A stretch of DNA of 33,063 nucleotides from Patescibacteria group bacterium. Its GTDB lineage: Bacteria; Patescibacteriota; Patescibacteriia; UBA2196. Where the stretch lies: the NCBI GenBank assembly GCA_028748975.1, contig JAQTPI010000003.1, positions 1 to 33,063 of the forward strand, written 5' to 3'. Of the stretch, positions 14,786 through 21,416 are shown piece by piece. Each line of letters starts with the position of its first letter. Position 1 is the first letter of the stretch. Position numbers and translations under genes: made by a program. Under the pieces are notes generated by a model. It made no database searches, was not told the DNA's origin, and saw only the letters and a list, made by a program, of their open reading frames with translations.

Positions 14786-14805
14786 GTGTATATCTTACAC
14801 TAACT
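14786..14805. promoter_or_regulatory. NrtR-type operator upstream of the NAD operon
   Basis: GTGTATATCTTACACTAACT, an interrupted palindrome (GTGT...ACAC) matching 17 of 20 bases with the site over the nrtR promoter at 15503-15522 read on the other strand. It lies about 20 bases upstream of the -35 box of the operon promoter. Assignment to NrtR is inferred from position and shared sequence. Confidence 0.6.
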
Positions 14806-14818
14806 CTTGGCAAAAAAT

Positions 14819-15493
14819 TTAGAGGATCTGAACGACAGCGGGGCGGCGGCTGATAAACTCATATAATTCGGCTGGGCGGAAGGCCCTCCCCCTTCTTTCC
14901 TCGCCAGTCTTTTTGACCAGTTTCAGGCTAAAAATCTTCTTGCGGAAATTTCTCTTATCCAATTTTTTATCTAAAATTATTTCATAAACAGCCTGCAAAT
15001 CACTTAAAGAAAAATGTTTAGGCAAGAGGCTGTAAATTATATTGGTGTAGCCCAGTTTGGCTTGCAGGCGCTCTTTAGCCAAAGCAACAATTTCGCTGTG
15101 ATCATAGGCTAGAGGCGGTAATTTATTAACCGGAAACCAACCCACACCGGCATATTCTTGGCTTGTTTTCAGCGCCAGATTTTCACTCGGCACCAGGGCA
15201 AAATAGGCCACGGAAACGACCCGGCCCAAAGGATCGCGCTTAACTTTGCCAAAAGTATAAAGCTGTTCCAAATAGACATTTTTGAGGCCGGATTTTAAAA
15301 GCAGATGCCTTTGGGCGGATTGCTCCAGGGGTTCCTCGGGATTAACCAAACCGCCGGGCACAGCCCAACAGGCCTGAAAGGGTTCTTTTTTCATCTTAAT
15401 CAAAAGGACTTGCAATTTATCGTCTTTAATGGTGAAAATAACCACGTCGGTGGCCAGAACCGTGAACTTAAATTTTTTCTCAACTTTGGCCAT
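14819..15493 (-). CDS. nrtR: NrtR-type transcriptional regulator of NAD metabolism (Nudix + winged helix)
   Basis: A 224-residue DNA-binding regulator. The N-terminal Nudix-fold domain (residues 8-145) has VPGGLVNPEEPLEQSAQRHL (45-64), but the catalytic REUxEE core reads RHLLLK, so the glutamates that bind Mg are missing and it should sense rather than cleave its ligand. The C-terminal part (about 150-224, SLSDLQAVYEIILDKKLDKR and NFRKKIFSLKLVKKTGEERR) is the winged helix. In studied NrtR proteins ADP-ribose releases the repressor from DNA. Start chosen at the ATG of 15493 because the frame upstream runs through the promoter. A promoter and a matching palindromic operator lie right in front, so it is probably autoregulated. 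The NAD salvage operon begins 217 bases downstream on the same strand. Confidence 0.9.
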   Translation of the reverse strand: MAKVEKKFKFTVLATDVVIFTIKDDKLQVLLIKMKKEPFQACWAVPGGLVNPEEPLEQSAQRHLLLKSGLKNVYLEQLYTFGKVKRDPLGRVVSVAYFALVPSENLALKTSQEYAGVGWFPVNKLPPLAYDHSEIVALAKERLQAKLGYTNIIYSLLPKHFSLSDLQAVYEIILDKKLDKRNFRKKIFSLKLVKKTGEERRGRAFRPAELYEFISRRPAVVQIL

Positions 15494-15502
15494 AAAACAA
15501 AT

Positions 15503-15522
15503 AGTTAGTGTCTTATATACAC
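15503..15522. promoter_or_regulatory. NrtR-type operator overlapping the nrtR promoter
   Basis: AGTTAGTGTCTTATATACAC, an interrupted palindrome (AGTGT...ACAC) placed directly after the -10 box, covering the expected RNA start. It is 17/20 identical to the site at 14786-14805 in opposite orientation. Confidence 0.65.
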
Positions 15523-15552
15523 ATAGTAGCATGGTTTCAAAAACCCTGTCAA
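15523..15552 (-). promoter_or_regulatory. Promoter of nrtR
   Basis: TTGACA (15547-15552), 18-base spacer, TACTAT (15523-15528) on the minus strand. The leader before the ATG at 15493 is only about 25 bases, and most of it is the operator. Confidence 0.7.
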
Positions 15553-15556
15553 GCGA

Positions 15557-15586
15557 TTTTTCTTGGCTAAAGTTAGCCAAGAAAAA
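15557..15586. promoter_or_regulatory. Perfect 14-bp palindrome with TTGGCTAA core next to the nrtR promoter
   Basis: TTTTTCTTGGCTAA-AG-TTAGCCAAGAAAAA, 5 bases upstream of the nrtR -35 box. The 2-base centre is too short for a normal RNA hairpin loop, so a DNA operator is more likely than a terminator. The 18-bp core TTGGCTAA-N2-TTAGCCAA recurs at 28312-28335. Confidence 0.55.
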
Positions 15587-15620
15587 TTAACAGTTTTGAG
15601 TTATCCACAAAAACTAAAAT

Positions 15621-15654
15621 AAAAATAAAAAACCCGCCGAATGAGCTGGCGGGT
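15621..15654 (-). terminator. Terminator of the 35-aa gene
   Basis: ACCCGCC/GGCGGGT stem (15632-15654) followed on the minus strand by a TTTTTATTTTTA run (complement of 15618-15631). Confidence 0.85.
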
Positions 15655-15691
15655 AAATAATTGTGTGTGGTGGGTATGAGTGGTCGAAGCT

Positions 15692-15799
15692 TTAGGACCG
15701 GCCCAATTGCCTTTCCACTCTCCTGAATTCACGGTTGATATCGGCCATCATGAAACGAATTTTGATTTTGGCCACGACCCTACGAAACCATTTTGCCAT
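15692..15799 (-). CDS. Small basic protein, 35 residues, with its own strong promoter and terminator
   Basis: A 35-residue peptide starting MAKWFRRVVAKIKIRFMM and ending RRVERQLGRS. It is very basic and could form an amphipathic helix. Although short, it has a complete gene layout: a consensus promoter (15860-15888), AGGAGG seven bases before the ATG at 15799, and a strong terminator at 15632-15654. No family recognised. Possible roles include a membrane-active or nucleic-acid-binding peptide; neither is shown. It lies directly upstream of nrtR but is separated from it by the terminator. Confidence 0.65.
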   Translation of the reverse strand: MAKWFRRVVAKIKIRFMMADINREFRRVERQLGRS

Positions 15800-15859
15800 T
15801 CCAAACCTCCTCTTTTGTGAGAAATGAGCTTATTTTATACTTATTTAAGCAGTATATTA

Positions 15860-15888
15860 ATTATAGCGCATTTCTAAAAACTTGTCAA
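15860..15888 (-). promoter_or_regulatory. Consensus promoter of the 35-aa gene
   Basis: Perfect TTGACA (15883-15888) and perfect TATAAT (15860-15865) with the ideal 17-base spacer on the minus strand; one of the strongest promoters in the window. Confidence 0.85.
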
Positions 15889-15920
15889 GGGGATAACTTT
15901 CTTCACTTTTAAAGCTACGT

Positions 15921-15947
15921 GGATCCCGGCTCGGAGACCGGGATGAC
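15921..15947. repeat. Short GGATCCCGG...CCGGGATGAC palindromic repeat
   Basis: Partial member of the GTCATCCCGAG repeat family (other copies at 22866, 30832 and 32922), in the spacer between the 35-aa gene promoter and the gene ending at 15957. Confidence 0.6.
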
Positions 15948-15956
15948 AAATAATTA

Positions 15957-17075
15957 TTAATTTGTTTTTTCCTTAATAATTAAGGGGTTGAAAAAACGAG
16001 TGATTTCGGCGCCGGTGAAAGAGTCGCGGCCGGAAATTTGAATGCTTTCCAAAAGTTTTATGTTTTTGCCAATCTCTTTGTCTGTGGGCGTAAATTTTAT
16101 TTTGAAATTGGCCTCGCCCGAATCCGAGGTGGCAAGGGTGCCAATCTGCCAAGTTATTTCTTGTTTTTCTAAATCATATTCCAGCGGCGCGCCAAGATTG
16201 ACGGCAATTTGATTGGTCCACTCCATGCCCGGCGCCAGCTTGACTATTAATTTTGCGTTTTCAATTTTATTAATATTATTGGAAAGGGTTAAAAATACGC
16301 GGAGGGCGGTTTCCGAGTCAACTTGCGGCGGCCACGCTCCCCCACCAATTTGTTCGCCTTCGGCGGTGTAGAAAGCGTAAGACGGCGCCACGGAAAAATC
16401 GCTGTTAATTTTGACGCGATTTTCGGGCGAATCTTCGCTGAAGCTTTTGCCATCAAGAAAACCGGAAACAAAAGCCTGGGTGGCGATGTTTGGGTTGGTA
16501 GTGGAGATTTCTTTTTTTACAAAAAAATTGAAATCAAAAGAAATTTCTTCGCCGGGTTTGAAATTTTTAAGCGCTTCGTTTTCCGCCACGGTCCAAATTA
16601 AATTACCCTCGACAAATTTTCCTTTACTAATTAATGTTTTCTCATCCACAGCAGCGCCGTCTAGTTTTATTTTTACCTCCAGGTCGGTTAGTGGTGCCGC
16701 GGAATTATTTTTAAGAGTTAAAATATAGTTTAATTTTTCGCCGGGGTCGGCCACCAAATTATCTTTGTCATTAACAGCAAGGTTCATTTCCAATTTGGCC
16801 TGACTCGGATGAAAATAATTATTAACAAGGTCGGTAAAAGAAAAATTATTTTTTTTGAAGACCAAAATAAAGTTCAGAACGCAAAGTAAAATAATGACCG
16901 CCACAAAAAGCATGTCAACCAGTTTATGCGACTTGCGTTCGCGAGAAAGTTTCTCATATTTTTCTTTTAACGGCACAAACAAGTTAAGCGTGCGAATGTG
17001 GATGGGGCGCCGGGGAGTATTCTCTTTGGGTACAATCACTTCCTGTTTGGTTAGGTCGATTATTTTATCGGACAT
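15957..17075 (-). CDS. Membrane-anchored surface protein with DUF11-like beta domains
   Basis: A 372-residue protein with a cytoplasmic basic N-terminus of about 50 residues, one membrane helix (about 54-73, MLFVAVIILLCVLNFILVF) and a large outer part. The outer part has two Ig-like/DUF11-type beta domains: one with DPGEKLNYILTLKNNSAAPL and LTDLEVKIKLDG (about 108-205), and one with LRVFLTLSNNINKIENAKL and WTNQIAVNLGAPLEYDL (about 262-360). Such domains serve as stalks in wall or surface proteins. No catalytic motif is seen. It is read after the glycosidase-like gene on the same strand but is separated from it by a long AT-rich hairpin (17087-17249). Function unknown. Confidence 0.75.
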   Translation of the reverse strand: MSDKIIDLTKQEVIVPKENTPRRPIHIRTLNLFVPLKEKYEKLSRERKSHKLVDMLFVAVIILLCVLNFILVFKKNNFSFTDLVNNYFHPSQAKLEMNLAVNDKDNLVADPGEKLNYILTLKNNSAAPLTDLEVKIKLDGAAVDEKTLISKGKFVEGNLIWTVAENEALKNFKPGEEISFDFNFFVKKEISTTNPNIATQAFVSGFLDGKSFSEDSPENRVKINSDFSVAPSYAFYTAEGEQIGGGAWPPQVDSETALRVFLTLSNNINKIENAKLIVKLAPGMEWTNQIAVNLGAPLEYDLEKQEITWQIGTLATSDSGEANFKIKFTPTDKEIGKNIKLLESIQISGRDSFTGAEITRFFNPLIIKEKTN

Positions 17076-17086
17076 AAAATATTTTT

Positions 17087-17249
17087 AATTTCCAATTTCC
17101 AAGCTCCAATTTCCAAACAAATTCCAATGACCAAAATTTCAAATTCCAAAATGTTGGCGCTCCGCGCCAATTATTTGAGTTTTGGAATTTTATATTTTGA
17201 ATTTGTTTGTTATTTGGAATTTGTTATTTGGTGCTTATTTGGAAATTGT
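17087..17249. repeat. Long AT-rich imperfect inverted repeat (TTCCAATTTCC type)
   Basis: A stem of roughly 75 bases per arm, with AATTTCC/AATTCCAA units on the left and TTGGAAT/GGAAATT units on the right, folding around TTGGCGC-TCC-GCGCCAA at 17154-17169. It separates two surface-protein genes. It is a non-coding repeat of a type common in CPR genomes. Confidence 0.7.
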
Positions 17250-17268
17250 ATCTTGTTTCTTGATTATT

Positions 17269-19326
17269 CTATTCCATAGCAATTATTTCTTCTTCTCCAT
17301 CGCCATCCACATCGGCGGAGCTGACTTTGACGCCGTTGCGTTTGTTTTTATCAAAAGCAAAAAATCCTTTGCCTTGCGGGGTGCCGGTGATATTAAAAAT
17401 TCTGACGTGCGGACCACCGCCGAAGCCCGCACCAGTAATTATCTCATCTTTATTATCTTTGTTCAAATCAAGCGCGGCCACATTAACCCCGCCGCGAAAG
17501 CCAATCGCGTAGGCTAAAAAAGTAGAATTTATTTCTTTACCGTCAGCATTAAAAATTTTAACTTCCGGTTTTTGGCCACTACCCGCGCCAGCAATTATTT
17601 CATCGCTGCCGTCACCATTAACGTCGCCCGCGGCCACATTGACGCCGCCGCGCAAGTTTTTATCAAAAGCGAAAAAGCCTTTGTTCAACAACTTGCCATT
17701 CAAATCAAAAATCCGAACATGCGGACCGCCGCCTTTTTTAGTACCGGTGATGATTTCTTTTTTTTCATCGCCATTAATGTCGCCGATAGCCAGGCGAATG
17801 CCGCGATTATAGGTTGCGGTATAGGGATTAAAAGAAGAAATTTTAGAGCCATCAGCACTGAAAATTTGGACCAAAGAAGCGCCGGCGGAAATTGTTTCGT
17901 TTTGTCCGTCATTGTTTAAATCAGCAATTAAAACTTCATCGCCGCCGGAAAAGCGCGGGTCATAGGAATAAAAACCGGGTCGCTTGGTCTGCCCCCAAGA
18001 ATCAAAGACGCGCACGAAAGAACCGTTACCAAAAACAGCACCGGTTAAAATTTCCAATTTACGCAAGAGAAAAATTCCGTCATTGGCCGAGAGAATCACC
18101 TGATTGACAATTTGTCCGTTATTGGTGCTTGGGTCCTGAAAACCGCTAATCTTTTCATAAGTGGCATCGGTTAAATTGACGGTTTGTGATTTACTCGTGG
18201 AATTGACGAGCACGATGCCGTTTTCAAAATCACGGCGCCAAACGCCATTTTCATATTGCGTGGCCCGACTATTTAGCAAGTTTTTCGGCTCGCCAATGGG
18301 ACGGCCTAAATTGACACTGTATTCGTCATACCACCAAAGCTGGGAGTGGTCGTTCGTGCCAAAATCAAAAGCAAAATAACCGCCGCCCATAAGTGCCGAG
18401 CCCAAACCAAAACGCACTTTTTGAAAATCATTTTGGTTGCCGGTGTTATTTGTATTGGGATTTAAGACAATGGTTTCGGGGCTATATTTGATTTCTTTTC
18501 CCAAATTGGCGTAATCGCGCATGGAACCGGCCCAACCGCCAAGCCACGCATGCGGCCAGGTTTCATAAAGCCGGCCATTAATAAAATCATGGGCGTAGCT
18601 GGAACTGTTAACCATAATTATTTTACTGGGGCCGAGTAGCCGACGAGTTTCTTTCAGCATAGTCATGACGCCATTTTTCCATTCGCTGTCGGCGAAAGTT
18701 TTTTCATCAATGATGCCGTCATTATTGATGTCAACGTTGCCATTGTTGGTGTCTTTAATGCTTTCCAAAGCGTTGTCAAAAAACACGCCGTCCCAGCGCC
18801 CGCTGTCAATTAATTCGCGTTTGACAAAAGCCGGTAAAAAAGTATTAAATTTTTGGCCATTAATCTCGGGACAAAATCTGGTGAGATTGAAAGAATTGTT
18901 GCCGGGCCAAATGGAATGAATATTTCCAGAACCGTCTTTTAAATACCAGGCGTCATTAATTTGGCTTAACATTTTATGCCAAGGGCCATTCGCGCTTTCT
19001 AAATTTATATAATTTTGCATGGGAAATTCCATGGTGGAAAGATAGGCGATGATTTTTATTTTGGGATTAAGGGCACGAAGCGAGGAAAAAATTTCCGGAT
19101 TGGTGTCCTGAACTTGCATGCCTAAGATTACTAAATCCCATTTGGCAAGTTCAGTAATTTCACTGCCGGAAATTGGCGTTTTGAGATAATAGTTGGCTAA
19201 TTTAGGTTTGCCATCAGCGCCAAAAATGTCCGCTTGCGGCAATAAAAAAAGCACTGCCAAAAGCAATAAGGCGGCGTTTAAAAAGCCGTTGCGTGGAGTG
19301 TTGTAGTTTTTGAAGTTTAGGTTCAT
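17269..19326 (-). CDS. Secreted putative glycoside hydrolase (GHL15/GH114-like) with five FG-GAP repeats
   Basis: A 685-residue secreted protein. A signal peptide lies at about 14-36 (FLNAALLLLAVLFLLPQADIFGA). Residues 42-420 look like a TIM-barrel glycosidase of the GHL15 kind: KLANYYLKTPISGSEI, WDLVILGMQ, KIIAYLSTMEF, SGRWDGVFFDNALESI (probable active-site D), KIIMVNSSS, MGGGYFAFDFG. Residues 430-685 hold five FG-GAP/VCBS-type repeats with calcium-loop motifs DLNNDGQNE, DINGDEKKE, DVNGDGSDE, DLNKDNKDE and DVDGDGEEE, separated by GGGPHVRIF-type strands, so a beta-propeller-like part is likely. It may cut or bind surface polysaccharide. Start at the ATG of 19326, only a few bases from a divergent promoter at 19330. 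Confidence 0.82.
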   Translation of the reverse strand: MNLNFKNYNTPRNGFLNAALLLLAVLFLLPQADIFGADGKPKLANYYLKTPISGSEITELAKWDLVILGMQVQDTNPEIFSSLRALNPKIKIIAYLSTMEFPMQNYINLESANGPWHKMLSQINDAWYLKDGSGNIHSIWPGNNSFNLTRFCPEINGQKFNTFLPAFVKRELIDSGRWDGVFFDNALESIKDTNNGNVDINNDGIIDEKTFADSEWKNGVMTMLKETRRLLGPSKIIMVNSSSYAHDFINGRLYETWPHAWLGGWAGSMRDYANLGKEIKYSPETIVLNPNTNNTGNQNDFQKVRFGLGSALMGGGYFAFDFGTNDHSQLWWYDEYSVNLGRPIGEPKNLLNSRATQYENGVWRRDFENGIVLVNSTSKSQTVNLTDATYEKISGFQDPSTNNGQIVNQVILSANDGIFLLRKLEILTGAVFGNGSFVRVFDSWGQTKRPGFYSYDPRFSGGDEVLIADLNNDGQNETISAGASLVQIFSADGSKISSFNPYTATYNRGIRLAIGDINGDEKKEIITGTKKGGGPHVRIFDLNGKLLNKGFFAFDKNLRGGVNVAAGDVNGDGSDEIIAGAGSGQKPEVKIFNADGKEINSTFLAYAIGFRGGVNVAALDLNKDNKDEIITGAGFGGGPHVRIFNITGTPQGKGFFAFDKNKRNGVKVSSADVDGDGEEEIIAME

Positions 19327-19329
19327 GAC

Positions 19330-19357
19330 TTGACAAATTTTTATGGTTTGCTATAAT
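19330..19357 (+). promoter_or_regulatory. Consensus promoter of the 75-aa gene
   Basis: TTGACA (19330-19335), 16-base spacer, TATAAT (19352-19357). The leader that follows, up to AAGGAGG, is related in sequence to the leader at 31863-31917. Confidence 0.85.
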
Positions 19358-19407
19358 GGATGTAGTAGGAACAACTCGCAATTTAATCAACCAACAAGGA
19401 GGTAGCC

Positions 19408-19635
19408 ATGGGAAAATGGGGTTTAGAGGGTTTTGATACTTTTGAAGACGAATCCTACTCACTGCCTGGCAAATTTGACACACAAGAAAAAGCGGAAGAA
19501 GCAGCTACCAAAAGGCTCGCGGAACTCGAAAAGACGCAACCAACATCCTCTTCGGGAGGACAATCCTTTGGAGGAATTCAAGACCAAATATACATCATTC
19601 GGCCCGATGGAAGTAAATATCGGTACTTCAGTTAG
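19408..19635 (+). CDS. Small hydrophilic protein of unknown function
   Basis: A 75-residue protein without signal peptide. It starts MGKWGLEGFDTFEDESYSLP, has a helical charged middle (FDTQEKAEEAATKRLAELEK), a Ser/Gly-rich linker, and a short beta-like end (QDQIYIIRPDGSKYRYF). The start is fixed by AAGGAGG seven bases upstream, and the gene has a consensus promoter and a good terminator (19664-19691). No family recognised; the stand-alone, strongly driven layout is shared with the genes at 31918 and 32569. Confidence 0.7.
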   Translation: MGKWGLEGFDTFEDESYSLPGKFDTQEKAEEAATKRLAELEKTQPTSSSGGQSFGGIQDQIYIIRPDGSKYRYFS

Positions 19636-19663
19636 CTTTCGCGAACCAATTGTCTTGTATTTC

Positions 19664-19695
19664 AAGCCACCCGCTTATAGCGATGTGGCTTTTTT
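19664..19695 (+). terminator. Terminator of the 75-aa gene
   Basis: AAGCCAC-C-CGC-TTATA-GCG-AT-GTGGCTT followed by T6, then ATTTGTCAAAA. The stop codon of the convergent glycosyltransferase gene lies at the edge of the T run. Confidence 0.75.
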
Positions 19696-20947
19696 ATTTG
19701 TCAAAATAATTATAAACTCCCAAAATTTTTGTATAATGACTCCCCTTATCATAAAGCTGTTCTACTTTTTTCCTGTTTTCTTCCCCGTTTTCTATCACGG
19801 AATTAACATCATTTGTTAATTTTTTAATGAGTTCCACGAGCTCAAAAACATTGCCGGGAGAAAACAAAAAATTATTATCAATCAGTTCCGGCAGAGCGCC
19901 GATGTCGCTTGCCACCACACACTTGCCTTGCGCCATTGATTCCAGAGCGGAAAGACCAAAAGTTTCCGGGGAAAGCGAGGGAACGATGATCAAATAGGCG
20001 CCTTTGATTAGGTTTTGAAGTTCGGCGATGTTTTTGTGGCCGAGGAGTTGGGTGTTTTGTAATTGGTAATTAGTAATTAGTAATCCGTAATGACGGAACT
20101 CCGGACCCTCGCCGGCAATTTTCAATTTCAATTCTGGCAGTTGTTTCATGGCCTCAATCAAAACCCCAATCCCCTTTTCTTCGGAAACCCGGCCGAAATA
20201 TAATAAATAATTCCCGACACTATCCTCCCCTTTCGAAGGGGAGGTGGTCCGATATTCTATCGGACCGGAGGGGTTGCAAAAGTGCGGTACTATTTTTATT
20301 TTATTTCGGTCATAGCCGGCGGCGATTAGTTTTTCTTTGACAAAAATGCTGGGTGCGATGAAAAGATCAATATTTTTTCGATAGATATCTAAAACGCGGT
20401 GGTGAAACCACATTTCCAAAGAGCAAATTAAACTTTCGGTAAAAGAATTGTTGATACAGCGGTCAAAAAAACAACGGCCAAATTTTGACCCGCAGATTTT
20501 ATCATAAATTTTACCACGCAAATATAAATTATAATTGGGAGAAATTAATTTGTAGTCGTGGACGGTCATGACCACTGGAATTTTTTTCTTTTTCAAAACC
20601 GGTAAAATTGAAGGGGAAATTTGGTGATAAATGTTGTGGATGTGCGCCACGTCAAAGGGTCCATTTTCTTTGATTAATTTTTTTAGCTTGCGCCGGGCTT
20701 CCAGAGACCAAAAAAACCGTCCCACGGTTTTTAAATCCTGCCAAAGATTCCAACTGGGTTTGGTTTTTACTTCCGAGACAAAATATTTTTCAAAAACGCT
20801 CGGCAAATTTTTTGAATGCTTCATGGCAAAAGGCACAATCGTGTGGCCGTTTTCTTCCAAAAGTTTAGTCAGCTCAAAAAAGTAGCGCCCGACTCCGCCG
20901 GCTTCGCCTGACTCAAAGTAGAATTTGTTGACCATTAGGACATTCAT
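19694..20947 (-). CDS. Glycosyltransferase family 4 with repeat-derived insertions
   Basis: A 417-residue GT-B-fold enzyme that transfers a sugar from a nucleotide-sugar during surface polysaccharide synthesis. The N-terminal domain has VNKFYFESGEAGGVGRYFFE and FDVAHIHNIYHQISPSIL. The C-terminal domain has LLYFGRVSEEKGIGVLIEAM, LKIAGEGPEF and PSLSPETFGLSALESMAQGK, with the EX7E motif (ETFGLSALE). Two parts look repeat-derived: residues 225-242 (PSGPIEYRTTSPSKGED) are encoded by a double palindrome at 20224-20272, and residues 287-297 (LITNYQLQN) by a TAATTACTAATTAC repeat at 20056-20092. Both lie in loops and keep the frame. Last gene of the group wzy-like, four-helix-bundle, glycosyltransferase. 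Confidence 0.9.
   Translation of the reverse strand: MNVLMVNKFYFESGEAGGVGRYFFELTKLLEENGHTIVPFAMKHSKNLPSVFEKYFVSEVKTKPSWNLWQDLKTVGRFFWSLEARRKLKKLIKENGPFDVAHIHNIYHQISPSILPVLKKKKIPVVMTVHDYKLISPNYNLYLRGKIYDKICGSKFGRCFFDRCINNSFTESLICSLEMWFHHRVLDIYRKNIDLFIAPSIFVKEKLIAAGYDRNKIKIVPHFCNPSGPIEYRTTSPSKGEDSVGNYLLYFGRVSEEKGIGVLIEAMKQLPELKLKIAGEGPEFRHYGLLITNYQLQNTQLLGHKNIAELQNLIKGAYLIIVPSLSPETFGLSALESMAQGKCVVASDIGALPELIDNNFLFSPGNVFELVELIKKLTNDVNSVIENGEENRKKVEQLYDKGSHYTKILGVYNYFDK
20224..20272. repeat. Palindromic repeat element inside the glycosyltransferase gene
   Basis: Two adjacent palindromes, CCTCCCCTT-TCG-AAGGGGAGG (with one extra base) and GGTCCGATA-TTC-TATCGGACC, followed by GGAGGGG. The complement has the same order as the non-coding element at 32360 (CCCCTCCGGTCC, then CTCCCCCTT/AAGGGGGAG). 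Here it is translated in frame. Confidence 0.75.
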
Positions 20948-21033
20948 AATTTTAATGAAAAACGAAAAATGAAAAATGAATAATGAGCTACTTCACGACG
21001 AACTATAATGAAAAACGAAAAATGAATAATGAG
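20945..21033. repeat. AAAAATGAATAATGAGCTACTT direct repeats
   Basis: Two tandem copies of AATGAAAAACGAAAAATGAA followed by TAATGAGCTACTT, on the 3' side of the four-helix-bundle gene. The complementary motif TTTTTCATTATTCACTTTTC occurs at its 5' side (21407-21435), so the gene is framed by inverted copies. Confidence 0.65.
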
Positions 21034-21393
21034 CTACTTGTTCAAATTATTTTTTGCGGTTTTTACTGTAGAAACTAATAATTTTAAAATTTCCTCACAA
21101 TCAGCTTTGATACTTTCATACATTTCCAAATTTATATAATTTGTCTCTTTTAATAAATCAATCCAGTATCTGGTCTCGTTTGCCTCCTTCAAAGCCACGC
21201 TCATCTTATTTATAAAATCCGCTTTTGATTGGGCAAATTCTGCTTCTCTAACCAATGCGCCCATAGAAGTTCCCGACCTTAAAACTTGTTTACTCATCAC
21301 AAATTCTCTTTTCTTGTCGCATAAATATTTATACAAATTAATACTTCTAATGGCAAATTTATAGGTTTTATCTTTTAAAATATTTTCCGTCAT
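21034..21393 (-). CDS. Four-helix bundle protein (S23 / 23S rRNA-intervening-sequence family)
   Basis: A 119-residue helical protein of the family first seen inside 23S rRNA intervening sequences and also related to the Avd accessory protein of diversity-generating retroelements. Family marks are KTYKFAIRSINLYKYL, FVMSKQVLRSGTSMGALVREA, SKADFINKMSVALKEANETRYWIDLL and YINLEMYESIKADCEEILKLL. These proteins form pentamers in known cases; their cellular role is unsettled. I prefer the ATG at 21393 (MTENILKDK), which fits the family; a GTG at 21420 would overlap the upstream wzy-like stop and starts in repeat sequence. The gene is flanked by AAAAATGAATAATGA repeats and interrupts the polysaccharide gene group, consistent with a mobile past. 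Confidence 0.88.
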   Translation of the reverse strand: MTENILKDKTYKFAIRSINLYKYLCDKKREFVMSKQVLRSGTSMGALVREAEFAQSKADFINKMSVALKEANETRYWIDLLKETNYINLEMYESIKADCEEILKLLVSTVKTAKNNLNK

Positions 21394-21416
21394 AGAATGT
21401 CTGTATTTTTCATTAT

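Noticed and set aside
4281-14805. Prophage or phage-derived NAD gene set
   Set aside because: Several phages carry NAD genes, but no structural, packaging, integrase or lysis genes are here, and the operon lies among ordinary chromosomal genes.
15557-15586. Terminator of a gene on either strand
   Set aside because: The palindrome has only two central bases and the neighbouring 35-aa gene already has a better terminator at 15632; an operator is more likely.
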